From Tetraselmis striata (taxonomy: Eukaryota; Chlorophyta; Chlorodendrophyceae; Chlorodendrales; Chlorodendraceae), in the NCBI GenBank assembly GCA_006384855.1, contig VCJN01001715.1, positions 115,121 to 179,120 on the forward strand: DNA of 64,000 nucleotides, given 5' to 3'. This document shows positions 8,904 through 21,906 of the stretch, piece by piece; position 1 is the stretch's first letter, and every line of letters starts with the position of its first letter. The translations under genes and the position numbers were made by a program. Below the pieces are notes generated by a model. The model worked only from the letters and a program-made list of their open reading frames with translations, was not told the DNA's origin and did no database searches.

Positions 8904-11900
8904 CTACCAGGGGCACCAGCTGGAGCGTCCCGACTTGCCGTGGACCCCACCGCGCGCGCCCAGCGGGTGCGTGTTGGCGTTGCCGCTGCCCTTCCGGCCC
9001 TTGGACCCCTTGTTCTTCTTCTTGCCGCCGCCGCCGCCACTGACGTTGCTGGACGGCATCCCCATCCTGCGCTTCTGCTCCTCCGACATCACCTCCAGCC
9101 GCGACAGCGCCACGACGGTGCCGACCAGCGCCGCCTTCTCAGCGTCGTCGGCGTGGTCCCACTCGCCGCGCTCGCCCCCGTGGAGCGCCTGCCCCTCCAC
9201 CATGTGCGCCAGGAGCGCGTCCGTGCGCCGGCGGACCTCCAGCACGATGTCCGCCGCGCGGCGCGGCATCACGTTGAGCGTGAACCACTCGTCCATGCAG
9301 AGCGCGGCCTCGCCGCCGTAGTGGCCCCCGCCCCCGCCCACGTCGCTCGATGTGACCACCCCGCCGCCGAAGATCATCAGCGCCAGCGGCGGCACGGGCG
9401 TGCAGTCCCGCACGTACACCTTGGTCGTCTTCACGCGCTCGTGGAACGCGAGGAAGGGCGTGCGCCACTCGACGGCCGCCACTGCGCTGTTCACGGAGGA
9501 GGGGTGCACGGTCGCCAGCTGCGGCGCGGGAGCCGAAGTGTCTGCGTCGCGGATGTTGAGCGTCGTCGCAGCCTGCGCAGAGAAGGGGGCGGGGAGGGGG
9601 GGGGCAAGGTGTGAATGCGACGGGCAATTACGCATTAAGCAAGCGGGGCGGACTAGCATGGACAAGGGCAACAATGACCCTGCTACATCGATGGCGCATA
9701 GCCATGGGTGGCGATGGCGCACAGCGATGTCAGTGCATGTTGTTGCCGCTTGTACGGCCGCGGGCCGGCGTAGCCTCGCACCTTGTTGGCCTTGCCGGAT
9801 GAGTTCTTCGCAGGAACACTATTGACAAATGCGACCTGCGGTAGAATGCGCAAGCTCAGCGCGCCGTGTGCCAGGGCAGAGACGGATGTGGGGGTGTAGC
9901 GGGACCCGTCTATCCGACGTGCCGGCGCGGTGCCACTTTATGAATTAGAAGCGGAGCCAAAAATAAATTCTCAACAGGGAGCGCTATGGCGCCAGCGGGT
10001 AGCACCCAGACTAGAATGTGATAGGGTATATTATATATTGTATATTGTATATGGGAGTGACTGTCACTCAGCCCCGCTGGGCGTTAACTCAGAGCCACAC
10101 TGACGAGTGTGTGTTTGGAGCCCTGTTAACTGTGTACAAGCACCGCTGCCCGCACACCACATTGTCAATACTGTAGCTGCCCGTGCATCTGTGCTGGCAC
10201 GCCTATATGTTGCTGCACTGACGATCATACTATCATAGACCCTACACAATAAAGTGCACCAAGATCCGCAATGCTGGTACATGGTACACCCAAATCAAAG
10301 GCTCGATCACTATTCGGGACGTACATTTATTCTACCCTTCAGCCACCTCCAGTGTGAGCCATTCCAAGGACTCCCCCCCCCCCCCCCCCCCCCCCCTCTC
10401 TCTCTCTCTCATACTGTGCATCAGTGCGACGCGCAGTTTATTGCAGACTTCCGTCATGACAAGCTCGTCTGCCATTGGACAAGTTCAGGCTGCGGCAACG
10501 CGGATAAAGGTGTTGATGGGTGCCGTGTCCTACGTGGTCGGCAGGCGTACCGACGGGTAGAGCGCGGCCGCCAGCAGCGCCGTGAGCAGCTCCTCCGGCG
10601 GTGCCGGCTTGCGCTCCTCGCCCAGCGCGATCAGGCAGCCGTCGCCGCCGTTGTAGCGCCGGCCGAGCGACTCCACGTAGTGAGATCGGAGCCCGTGCGG
10701 CACCATCCCCGCGTGCGACAGCGTCTCCAGCAGCTGCCGCTTGAGCTGCGCGATGGCCTGCAGCGTCTTGACGCCCAGGAAGCGGCTGCGGGCAAACTGG
10801 AACCGCTCCTCGCCGGCCAGGCTGTCAAACCTGGGGACCAGCGGCCGCGGGGGGATTTGTTTTAGACAACAGCGTTTATATTCACGTTGGCTGGAGTGGG
10901 GACTGCGCCGAGTTGGGACTGCGCACCGGTTGTAAGCGCGCAGCACCGCGAGGTGGTCACTCTGGGTGTTTCCGGCGAATTCCTTCTTGCATCGGTCGGC
11001 CTCCTCGCGGCGCTCCATGGGAGAGAGGAACGGCGAGCGCGAGCCGAGCGCCGCGGCCATTGTGAGCGCCTCGTCACCAGCGCCGAAGCATAGACCGTAC
11101 ACGATGAGCTTACCAAGGCGCGCGTCGATGGGAAGCTTGACCAGCAGCTCGCCCAGCGGGGTGAGCTCCTCCTCACCGTCCTGCAGCGTGAGGGCGCCGA
11201 TGGCCTCCAGCTCGTGCACGGCGCTGACGACCGCCTGGTGCGAGGGCGGCTCGGGAAGCTCCTCGCAAATGTCGCCGGCGCGACCCGGCAGCCGCAGCGC
11301 TTTGGTGCGCATCACGAGTTGCTGCATGCATGCGGTCGAAACAGCAGGGGTCAGCGGCCATGGTTGCAGATCCTTGCGGTGGCGATGGCGTGAGTGTGAA
11401 CATGACGACAATAAAAGCAGGCGGGCGCAGCGGCCCCAAAGCTTCTTGGACCGTTCCGTGATAAACATACAATCCTAAATATGTGTAACAATAAAAGAGA
11501 GAGAATAGGAAGAATCTGAGCGAGTGATTACTAAGGAATACACACAATAGGGCGGTATATTGCCCAGTTCCGCAGGGAGTCCCGTAGTCCCTTTGGGAGG
11601 TGCAGCACTGTACTCGCCGATTGGGAGCGATGCGCACCTGCAGCGCCACGCGCCTGACCTCCGGCTCCTGGTACGCCGCCTGCCGCGCGTCTGAGGGATA
11701 CAGGTGCACGCAGAGGCCCTCCGACACGCGTCCCGCGCGACCGCGGCGCTGCTTGGCCGCCGCCGCCGACACCAGCACGTCCTCCAGCGACCCCATGCGC
11801 CGCTCCGCGTCGTAGCGCTCCTCCTTCACGCGGCCACTGTCGATCACGAAGCCGACGTCGTCAATGGTGATGGAGGTCTCCGCTACGTTGGTTGCGAGCA

Positions 11901-13740
11901 CGACCTGCGCACGTGGCCGCCGCCATCCCAAACAGTCGGCCGTGAGACGCAGTGTACCCACGGCGGCGAGTTTGCACAGTGTTGGGACGGGATGGCGTCG
12001 GGCGCAAGCAGAGAGAGTGGGGGGGGGGGGGGGGGGGGGGTCAAGTGATTTGACTCGACCGCACCTTCACGACGCCAGGCGGTGGCCGGTCAAACACCTT
12101 GCGCTGGTCCTCAGCAGGCAGCGATCCGTGCAGCGGCAGCACCCAGCCCCGCTGCACGGGGTCGCGCCCGAGCTCCGGCAGTGCCAGGAGCGCATCCTGA
12201 AATGGAAATGTCACACAGGGAAAAGGGTGGGTGCGAAGTGGGGTGAGGGGGATTAGGTGGGGGTGGGGTCAGTGCTTGCCTTGGGAGAACTTACCCGCGC
12301 CCCTACTCTACCAACACCACACAATTACCAAGCAGAGCACAATTTTGCCCGCCCCCCCTCCTGCTAGTGGCCGAAGGGTGCTGAACGCATAGGCGAGATG
12401 TGGAAGTAGAGCGCGGAGGCTATGAGAGTCTCACGATGAGTGATGCCGCTGCCGGCATGGGCTGCTCACCTGCACGTCCTGGATCTCGCGCGTGCCCGGC
12501 AGGAACACCAGCACTGCCGTCCCCTCCCCGCCGCCCGTCTGCCGCCCGCTTGCCGGCGCGCCCACCGCCTCCAGCGCGCGCTCCACACCACCGAGCCGCA
12601 GGAACCAGCTCACCAGCTCCGCGATCAGGCGCGTGTTGATGGCGTCCAGGTCCAGGTCCGCCAGCGCGGCGTGCACGTCCGGCGGGAAGCGGGGGAAGCG
12701 CGTGGCGTAGTCGCGCTCCGACGGCATGGGCGCGGGTGGGCCCGCCGAGTCGGACGCGGCGGCCAGACGCTGCGCCAGCCGTTTGGCAGCCACCTGGAGG
12801 CAAGATAGGAAAGAGGGAACAACCGCGTTTAGGTAGCGTATTCTCCATCATCTTCGTAAATTGCGGGGCACATATATGCGTCTGTGGGTGGGGGTGGAAG
12901 GGGGGGGGGGGGGGGGGGCAGTGGCCCACCTGCGAGTGCCGGCACCAGTCCGCGCTGCGGTCCACATGGTGGCGGGTGAGGCGCAGCGCGTGCTCCAGGT
13001 AGAGCGGCGTCACGGGGAACGCGCGCCCCGGGAAGCTCACGCGCGGACAGTCCCCAAAGTAGGCCGACAGCACGCTGCTGTCCATCGTGGCGGACATGAG
13101 CGCCAGGTGCAAGCGCGGCCCGCGGCCTGAGGGCATTAACCAAGTCGCAGCAGAACAAGCTCGTCACAGCACATGCTTGTCTATACATATGAATACATAT
13201 GATATACATATATATCGACACACATATATATGTACCTATATGTATATCTAATTGTGTATATATGTATATATATGTATTTATATGTAAATATATATATAGA
13301 GAGAGAGGGAGGGAGGGAGGGAGCAAGCCACCATAGAGCTGACAGCGGTTGAAGTGCATCAACGCCTCAGTCCACTAAACGGAATTCACGACAATTGTGC
13401 CACCGCTAGGAGGGGCACCTGGCCCAGGAAGGGGATGAGGGGTTAAGGACAGAGCAAAGGGGCAGACAACATGTCCAGCAGGTGGGGAGGATGCGCGCCC
13501 ATCATCCCAACGGTGACACGAACACCCGTGCCGGTCAATTCCCATCGTGGGCCCGGAGGCTGATAGCGTCATGTTGATGAGCCCGTGGTGGTATGGCTGT
13601 TTCTGTTTCTGTTTCTGTTTCATACTTGTTCTCAATTCGCGGCATGCCGGGGGGGGGGGGGGGGGGGAGGAGGGGGGTGGCGGGGGGTATGAACTTTGTA
13701 TGAACCCAATGTGTGTTTTCAGTAGGCGCCGGTCCCGAGG

Positions 13741-13776
<36 letters not shown>

Positions 13777-13780
13777 TGTG

Positions 13781-13814
<34 letters not shown>

Positions 13815-16389
13815 CTTTGAGCCAGAGCCCAGCCCAAGACTATGTAGCAGATAGCTTCGATGGTGGTGATTTCCAGGTCACTACCCTGGCAAATGGCAGC
13901 TCAGGGGTAGGGGGCCGTTGCGCACATCTGGATAGCGTGGGATGTGAGGTCAACACAGCCCGCCGTGCCCTGATACATGCCCCCTCCCTCCCCTTCCCAT
14001 CATGAGTACATGCACTGAGAGGACGTGAAACCGCAGCAGCCGCGAGCCTGCGGACGCACCTTCCAACCCGGCGCGCCGCTGCGTCTCCAGCAGCCGCCGC
14101 AGCGTGAGCAGCAGAAAGTCGCTCTCCAGGCTGCGCTCGTGCACCTCGTCCACCAGCACGTGCGTGACGCCCTCCAGCGCGGGGTCCTCCTCAAGCCGGC
14201 GGAGCAGCACACCCGTGGTGCAGAACAGCAGCGCGGTGCCGGGGCCCGCGCGGCTCTCGCCGCGGATGGAGTAGCCCACCGTGCCGCCCACGCCCTCCCC
14301 GCGCTCCGCCGCCACCCGCTCCGCGACGCCAATAGCGCTGATGCGCCGCGGCTGCGTGCAGATGACGGAGACGGGTGACCCCGTGGCGGCCGCCTCCTCC
14401 AGCAGGTACTGCGCAACCTGGTGGAGGCAAAGCGAGGTTTTTTTTCCGCCCCCGGGACAGGACAAAGCAAGGTGTGGCTGGGGATCAGTGCCTGGCAGGT
14501 GCCCCCCCACACCCTGGGCTCATGTAGGGCTTAGGGTTTCAATTCCAGGGTTTTATATGTCGTCTTCGGGCGTGGGGTATTCATATCAAAGTTCAAGGGT
14601 TTGAGCTTTTAGGCCTTAGGTCTTCGAGATGACGATTTTGGGGTCTTTAAGATATCGAGTTTCAGGTCTTCAGTATGTCCAGTTTTTGTGGTTTTGGAGC
14701 CATTAGTCCTAAACCACAGGTGCCCCAAAACCCGAAAACTGAAAGCCAGTGTTATGCCGCTCTGGTAGGACCATTGCGGTCCCCTGCTGGGAGGGCTTCC
14801 CATGGCTGCCATTCAAAGGGATGGGGGGGGGGGGGGGGGGGGAGGGGCATGCCTGCGTCGTCTTGCCGCTGCCCGTCTCGCCCTCGATAATGCACGCTGG
14901 CTCGCGCAGCGCCTCCAGCAGCTGCCTGCGGTACGCCGCCACCGGCAGCTGGTCGCGCTGCCGCGCAAAGGGGCCGCCCCCGCGCACAGCAGGCGGCACC
15001 ACGCCGCCGTCCGCGCGCCCCCCGCCGCCGCTCCGCTTACGGGCGCCCTCCCGCCCACCCCCACGCCGCTGCGGGAAGGTCACGGGCGGCAGGCGCTCCA
15101 GCGTGTCCTCCAGCGTGTCCTCCACCCCCCGCGGCAGGCTCACCGTCCGCACCTCTGGCGTCCACGGCGTCGGGCGGCCGCCCCCCGCGCCGCCCCCGCT
15201 GGGCCGGTGCCCGAACGCAGCCGCGGCGGCGCGCAGCTCGGGGGAGCGCAGCTCCGGGACGACGCCCATGTCGTTGGGTAGCAGGCCTGCAAAGCCCTTG
15301 CGCCGCGCCTTGGAGGTGTGCGCGCGGCCGTTGATGTGCTGCAGAAAGCTGACCTGCAGAACGGCGGCAACCAAGAGAGGGGAAGGAAGGGTGACGCATG
15401 CTCAGTCAAATTCGGCATCTAACGGCATCAGCCTTGGAAGATTTATTGGACTAACGTGCTTAGTTGTTATTATTTGGGAGCTGCGGCCAGCCCACCCAGG
15501 GATGTGTGCGCGTGTTGGGCGGGAGCTGGCAGGAGGCAGCGTACAGCGGGGGTAGTTGGGAGCAGTGATGTGGATGGGCAGGCGTAATAGGTACTGAAGG
15601 CATAATACGGACGCGCAGGTGCAGGAGAATGCCATGAGCTCGGTGCGCCTGCGCTCCGGCTTCACACGTTCCACCGTGGCGCCATCCTCTACCCTGCCCT
15701 GCAAGCTACGCAAACGAGGTGTCGTGCCCCCACCCCGCCCGCACTCAGCTATCCGGTTGAAGTGTAAACATGCCATGCTGCGTCATGTGTGTGGTGTCCC
15801 CGCTGGCCCGAGCGAGTGAGGGTGCGTCTGCCTGTATCCCTGTCCCAGTCCGTGTCTCCTGCATGCTAGCTGGTGTCTCAGGCGCTGTACTCCCCAGGGA
15901 AAAGTCCCGGAGTGAAGATGGATGCAGGTAATATAGCGGCCCAGCATGTCCTGACAGCTCCATGGGACATACCCGGAACACGAATAAAAGATAGAAAAGA
16001 AATATTACGAATAAAAAGAACAGAAAATGAAAGAGACAGTCCAAGAGCCCCGAGTCAGAGGCTTTGCCGCCCTCCACAAGGAAAGCAATAGCTGCGCAGC
16101 GATGGCAGCAGCCTGATCATGACGGGGGGCGGCGCACCTCGCCCTGCGAATCCACGCGGCAGGCTGCGCATCGCAGCACCTCCGCCTTCGCTGCCGCCTC
16201 CCCCCGCCCGGTACCGCCGTACTTCTTGCCGCCACCGCCGCCGCCGCGGGAGGCCGCCTGCCCCATGTAGTAGCTGCTCATGGAGGCCCAATAGGTGCCC
16301 GAGCGGGGCTCCATGCTGCCGCTGCACGGTGCGTCAAACGCGTCGGACGGACGCCACTGGAATCGTCCCCGCAGCACGGCGGTTCGCAA
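8904..16389 (-). CDS. DExH/DEAH-box RNA helicase (DHX36/DHX57-like), multi-exon
   Basis: Exons (minus): 15353-14853, 14417-14060, 13126-12930, 12793-12470, 12196-12065, 11904-11638, 11321-10927, 10830-10551 and 9572-8904 (stop TAG). These phases all fit and give about 1,040 residues. A likely first exon is ~16314/16389 to ~16137, starting at Met 16314 or 16389 ('MSSYYMGQAASRGGGGGGKK'), and a small exon near 15700-15610 is possible. Motifs in order: Walker A 'GETGSGKTTQ', Ia 'CTQPRRISA', Ib 'TTGVLLRRL', II 'DEVHERS', III 'MSATMDSS', IV 'VLVFLPGTREI', V 'ATNVAETSITIDDV', VI 'QRRGRAGR'. The HA2 helical domain ('LPIDARLGKLIVYGLCFG') and OB-fold ('TPFLAFHERVKTTKVYVRDC', 'ALMIFGG') follow, then a Gly/Lys-rich tail. 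The family uses ATP to remodel RNA or G-quadruplexes. The subfamily is not certain. Confidence 0.88.
13127..14059 (-). repeat. Microsatellite-rich helicase intron
   Basis: This 933-nt intron contains a TG dinucleotide run (about 13741-13774), G runs of ~30 (13783-13814) and ~21 (13650-13670), a short 'tgtttc' repeat (13598-13620), and a TATATG-rich stretch (13170-13300). On the sense strand the G runs are C runs. Confidence 0.8.
14418..14852 (-). other. GC-AG intron directly after the Walker A motif
   Basis: The exon ends in ...acgcag and the intron begins gcatgccc, then a C tract (14843-14823). It ends ccaccag before 'VAQYLLEEAA'. Using GC as the 5' site joins 'GSGKTTQ' to 'VAQYLLEEA' exactly as in DExH helicases, and no GT site nearby keeps the frame. 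Confidence 0.75.
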
Positions 16390-16878
16390 CAGGTGACGCG
16401 CAATTGCGAGTCCGGTACGTACGGCGTGCCCGAAGGAGCTCGCCCGCGGCTGCTAGGTGCTGGCAGGCTGGCTGGCCACAGGGGATAAGTGGGGTCGGCT
16501 GCCGCGGCTTGGGATGTTGGTTAACTTGCGGGAAGACAGCCAGGCTGCAGGTCGGCGATACGGGTCAGGTGCTCTGCGTGCTCGGCGTTGGGACTACACG
16601 ACGACATCTGCGCGGAGCTGGTAATCCCAGCCCGGCGGCGCGCCGCCGTCACCGACACCCGGCGGCGATGATGCCAGACGCTTGGTCATTAGGTTCGTCA
16701 TAAAACAGTTAAAACACATGCGTGCATATCTCGTGAGGGTTATAATCCTACATAAGGGTTATAATGATACTGCTACAGGGTACGGTCGCTATCTTGCTTT
16801 TTATTCTATCTGGCGGTCATGACCTGCTAGCATGTGGTACGGTGGTGCCGGCAGTCGCTAACCTACCATCATTGTAGG

Positions 16879-16922
16879 TTTTTTCCCCCGCCCCTGGGAC
16901 AGGACTGGCACCAGTGAAACCC
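16879..16922 (+). repeat. Dispersed short repeat, copy A
   Basis: Core 'gggacaggactggcaccag' preceded by a T-then-C-rich stretch and followed by 'tgaaacccttgca'. Related to the copies at 17331-17360 and (inverted) 23364-23405, and partly to 14437-14465 inside a helicase intron. Confidence 0.6.
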
Positions 16923-17330
16923 TTGCAGCGTCTCTACGACGGCCGTTTCGGCAGCAATCCAGTTACGGAAAGCCCTGGGTAGGCGACGCTCCGTTATAGT
17001 CATCAGGCAAATTGTAGGTTATTCATCATCAGTCTGACGACCCCTGCGAGACTGGCTACCCTGTACGAATACTTGAACCTATTATTTTTCCCCCTGCTGC
17101 CCTGCATTTTTTTACTTCGTATGTAGCCAATATCTAGAGCGCCATAAATACATACAGACGAAATACAACGCTCTTAACTCAGCCTCAAATACATCATGTA
17201 ATAGTCGCTGCCAGTTAGGGTTAGTCGTCGCGCTGCGACGACGGAGATATTAGTTAGGGAGGGGCGGCTGGCGGCTGGCGATGCCTGGTCGGTGTCTGCC
17301 GTGGCGGTTCCCGCCTCTGGTGGCCCATTT

Positions 17331-17360
17331 TTTTTTCGCCCCCGGGACAGGACTGGCACT
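17331..17360 (+). repeat. Dispersed short repeat, copy B
   Basis: T run, then 'cgcccccgggacaggactgg', followed by 'cactagag'. Matches copy A over about 25 bases. Confidence 0.55.
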
Positions 17361-17640
17361 AGAGACGCCCATAGCTGGACTTCCTTCTGGATTTCTGTAT
17401 GGATTTCTTGAATGTTGCATCTAGCACATGTAATCACATATTTGTTAGGGGCGACGGGTCCCGCTACACGGTATGATTTATTATTACTGAAATAACTTGT
17501 CTCCTCTCCTGTTGTCTACCACAAAGGCATCTTTCGCGGATGTGGCGAACTGTTTTCTACCACCAGTCGGGTATGCGATATGGATAGGGACTCATCAACC
17601 GCGGCATTGCTCGTCAGTGTATGTATAATCTGATTATAGG

Positions 17641-18610
17641 TGCTACATGGAAGTATGGCGACACAGAAAAGTACGAATCACCGAAATGTACAACCATCGA
17701 GAAGCGAACCACGGCCAACCAAAAGACACTCATCCGTCGGAATCCAATCACCAATCAGTCCAACTCGTCCAGCAGGAGACATAGCGAATAGAGGCCAAGA
17801 AATTCTGGATTTCATCACCCAGAAGTTCACCCCGTACTGCTGTGGACAGTAGCGGAGACTCGCTACAAGCGGAAGAACAGAGCTCGCCCGAGCCACATGC
17901 CGATGGAACTCAGCAGGCGACTCAGCTGCGCAGTTCCGTAGATGGGGGGCCGTGAAGGCCCTCAGCCGCCGCGATAACATGGCCCATGGCGTCGGCCCAT
18001 GTATTGTTACGGGCGCTGACAAACGCGTCATCGATTATGTAGGGCTCGTATTTGCTTAATTCATATGGTTGATGTGAGAAAGTATGATGCTTGCATACTG
18101 GCGGTAGTCTGGTGTTATATGAGTATGATTATTCGTGTCCGCACGGTCACGTATATTTTTGAATTTGATGATTCTGACAATGAATATATTGGGGATGACG
18201 GGGACAGGGGATTTGAGCCTGCTGTGCTGCTCTTCATTCTTTGCCAGCTTGTACTGTGCGTTGGAATCAACCATATAATTCCCGTGCATGTACCGCTATG
18301 GGGGCCAGCACAGCTCCAAGAAACAAGAAAGGAACGTGCCCTGCGATGCTTGGGTCAAACTTAGGCGCTTTCATCAAGCACAAATATGTAACAAGGCCAC
18401 ATTTGCTTTAACATTGCATGCAGTCCGATGAATGTGGAGCTTAGCAGATGTGATCACATAACCGAACTGGCAACCACAGAGAAGCCCAAGAGTGAGACGC
18501 TGAAATTGAATGACTGCATGTACATATGCCTTCGACGCCGTCTGTGACCCGCAGCGGGACACAGCAAAGTGGCAGTGCTGCACCACGAACCGCGATGAAT
18601 AAGCTTTGTC
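17641..18610. other. No gene recognised
   Basis: Open frames of 70-117 codons occur on both strands (e.g. 17640-17852 plus, 17678-18031 minus). They overlap each other and show no known motif or codon preference like that of the helicase or kinase exons. Confidence 0.4.
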
Positions 18611-18619
18611 ATCAGGTCA

Positions 18620-19420
18620 GGTCAGGGCCGGTGCGCTGCTGAGCTGAGAGGCCTTCTGGACTGTCCTCATCGTCGCCTCCTCTGCCACTGCCAGCCCCTT
18701 CTCCCCTTCCCAATCCTCCTCCGCCAAGCTGGGCATGTCCGGCGGGCTCAGTGACAATGGGCTTCTGAGCTGAGGGGGCTCCTTCAATCTCATCACCACC
18801 GCCGTCACCACCCCCGCCTCCTCCTCCGACATGCTGGGTATATCCAGCAGGCTCGGTGCTGATAGGATGCTTAGCTGAGGGGCCTCCTCCGCTCTCATTA
18901 TCATCTCTGCCACCCCCTCCTCCACCGGCACCACGATTGCCTCCTTCACCGCCACTGCTATCACCTCCTCCGCCACCACCTCCTCCGCCGAGCTGCGCAC
19001 AGCCCAGGGATTCAGTGCTGATGAACTCCGGAGCTTAGGGGGCTGCTATGCTATTGCCATCGCCGCCACCGCCACCACCGCCGCCACCACCTCCACCACC
19101 GCTAGGCTGAGCACATGCCGCAGGCTCACTGCCAATGGACTACAGAGCTGAAGAGGCTGCTCCGCTATGGAAATCGCCGCCACCGCCACCGCCGCTGCCA
19201 CTGCCTCCACCACCACTGTCAGCCTGGGCAAGTGCGGCAGGCTCGGTGCCGATGGGCTCACGAGCTGAGGGGGCTGCTCCGCTCCTATTGACTCCACCTC
19301 ACTACCACCTTCGCGTCCCCCGCCGCATCCGGTAAGCCGCGCATGTCCCAGTGCCAATGGGCTGCTGGGTTGCGGGGTCTCCTCCACTCTCATCCATGAT
19401 GCCGGCATCAACACCACCAC
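18620..19420 (-). repeat. Degenerate ~110-bp coding-like minisatellite
   Basis: About six or seven imperfect units. On the plus strand each has 'gtgccaatgggct-c-gagctgagggggctcctcc' followed by a CCA/CCG/CCT-rich run (e.g. near 18750, 18860, 19010, 19125, 19245, 19350). On the minus strand two open frames (18617-19000 and 19046-19522) read units like 'EEAPQLSILSAPSLLDIPSM' and 'EPPQLRSPLSLSPPDMPSL' separated by Val/Ala/Glu-rich linkers. The frames are offset and there is no clear start. Whether it is expressed is unknown. Confidence 0.55.
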
Positions 19421-19529
19421 CGCCACCACCACCTCCGCCACCATCACCTCCTCCACCGCCGCCGCCTCCTCCACCCCCACCTCCACCGCCGCCCCCCTAC
19501 CCCTCTCCTCCACCTCCTCCACTGCCTTC

Positions 19530-21900
19530 TCGTTGGCAATCAGCAGGGGCGCAAGGCGCCTATGTGGGCGAGAGCGAAACCGGGATGGACCTAACGCGAA
19601 TCACGTGATAACGCAAGGTCTGTCAATCCTAGTACACGCGTCAGAACGTCCTCTGCGGCGCCCCCTAGCCAGGGGTCTTGGCCAAATCTGCCACGCGCAA
19701 GATCGGTGCAGCTTCTCGCGGGAGTTCCGCCGGGCTTGCAGCGGCGCGCCACGGTCCTGTCGGCGATTGAGGGGCATTGCGAAAGTGGAATTGATTGAGG
19801 GGAATCAAACCTCCCGCCCCGAAGCGCGGTGCAGATAGATGGCGACGACGTACTCAGCAACGACATAGAACTGCAGCGTATGTATAGATCGCAGCGAATC
19901 CGGGGTGGGTTCGACATGAATACCCAGGCTTTTAGCAGCACGTGATAACGAGAGGTCGAGTTGTTACGTTTTTTACGTACGGTGCACACCTCTCACTTCG
20001 CGTTATGGCCAACCCAGGAGCGCAGTGGGTTTAGGTAGGGTTATCAGGGTTGATGGGAGTGGGGTGGCTGGCAACAAAGGAGTAGCAGGCATGCAAGCGT
20101 AGCGCACTACCTGGTTACACCCCATCAGTTGGCTGCCTTTTTGTATCGCAAGGCCGGCGCCCATAACGCAGACGAGGCATGATGAAGCGGCAGCCCTGAT
20201 GCGCGTGGACGGGTGCACGAGCAATGGAGAAGACACCCCGTCCTGTACTGGCTGCGCCTGCCCCGCAGTCGCGCTGCTGCCCTGGGCACAGCTTGCACTG
20301 AGACATCACTGTTATGTGCTACAGCCACTTGGGCACTCCCCTGAGTGGCACACACAGGGATCAGCCCCCCCTCCCTACCCCACCCCGCCCCCAACTCTAT
20401 CTGGCCAAGGCGTGAACCTCGTGCTACCCAAGGAGTCTGATCGGCGTGAGTCATTCGCGCCATACACATCATGCCGCCACAAGTGCAATCTGCATGCATA
20501 CACCGCCACCCAGCATGTCACCGCGCACCGGCTGCTCACCAGTGAGAGCCGGAGTGTTGTTAACACCATACCCTGAGATACTTCAAGGTATACTTTTCTA
20601 GGCGCACCGCTGATAGCGCCGGTGCTGCGGGTCGGGGCCAGGGCCGTGTGGTGACTGCGTTCCCCAAAGCACGCGACGGCCGGGCTATGAATACACGTAG
20701 CCGCGCGTCAGCGGGACGCGCGCGTCCAGTAGCCCGCGAGATGGGCGTTGCAGGCTACCGGCAACGCTCTCGTCGTCCCCAGTCCCGCAAGCTGACGAAG
20801 CTTCTGTCGTTCCGTGTGTGGGCTTATCCGGGAGCATGCCCCCTCCCGGAGGAATATGTGCTGAATCGTGATGGAACCGCGACACTGCCGGCTGCGCGCT
20901 GCCGCCATACGCGATGCCGACGGCAGGTCTTCCTGGCGGAGACGATCGACCAAACCCTTTCATCCTTCATAAAACCCTACGTAATCATCATCCAGCCGGG
21001 GCCACATAAGCTCCGCAGCGCGCAGCGCAGCAGGGCGGCGTAATTGGCGTAATGGGCGTAACGGGTTTGGCTACGTCCGAGACTCGCATCGTCATCGTCC
21101 GCGGCAGACGCAGATTCTTGTCTCTACCCGTACCTGTACGGGTTTGGATTGCAAAAGCGCAAGCGACGAGAGACTTACCACTAGCTAATGTGGTACCGCT
21201 AAGTACAACGATACGGGCATCTTCTCGGTACTGATACTGTTATTCCGACATTCAGACCAGCATACGATGTACGGTGTAGAAGGTACGCCTATTCCGTCCA
21301 GGCTACTGCTAATCCGCAGATAACGGGTAATCCGCAGATATTCAGCGCCAGCAAATATCTGCGGTTCAGGACGGTATCTCGGAGATATAGTCCGGCAGTC
21401 CGTCCGCAAATTACTCGCAAATTACTCGCCATGCGCGCTGATAATGCTGTATTTATACTTATTTATGGCGACTACCTGGCCACTTCTGGGTACTGCTGTA
21501 GAGGCATAATTACATGAGCTAGCTGCGAAAGGCGATCAGGAAATCACCCGAAAAGGCAACATAAAACGTCTACTACAACAACTGCGACGAGGTGGAAGCA
21601 GCAATAGCAGAGGGAGCGGAATGAGCACGAGCAGACGCGTCAGACTTGGCCGTCTCCCACTCCGGCAGAGATTGCCGCCCAAGGTACCATGCACACAAGC
21701 ATATACTCGTTGCAACAACCCCCACGACGTGCGCGACAGATGACGCCGGAACTCATCAGGCTAGCTAGCTGGCGACAAAGGTCCGAAGAGCCTGGACGTG
21801 CGACAGTCTCAACAGGATAGAGACTGCAGGGACAAACAAAGGTGGTGTGCAGTGGTGGTGCAAAGGCGAGAGGCTACAGTGTTTTTGGAATACAATTATT
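19530..21900. other. No gene recognised
   Basis: An open frame of 131 codons (20648-21043, plus) is Arg-rich and lacks a recognisable domain. The rest is short overlapping frames. No RNA gene or transposase was seen. Confidence 0.4.
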
Positions 21901-21906
21901 GTTTAA

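Larger units (their letters stand above)
16390..17640. other. Gene-poor spacer upstream of the helicase
   Basis: No coding frame recognised. Contains two copies of a short dispersed repeat (see 16879 and 17331). Presumably holds the helicase promoter, but no core element could be identified with confidence. Confidence 0.45.

Noticed and set aside
8820-9614. 264-codon plus-strand frame over the helicase last exon
   Set aside because: Lies opposite the OB-fold exon of the helicase; Arg/His/Ala-rich composition is the usual shadow of a GC-rich gene.
13535-14005. Open frames through G runs and TG repeats
   Set aside because: Low-complexity intron sequence; poly-Gly/Pro translations are artefacts.
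14749-15555. 268-codon plus-strand frame
   Set aside because: Antisense to the helicase exon carrying Walker A; no motif of its own.
20648-21043. 131-codon frame as a gene
   Set aside because: No motif, Arg-rich composition, overlapping frames on the other strand.
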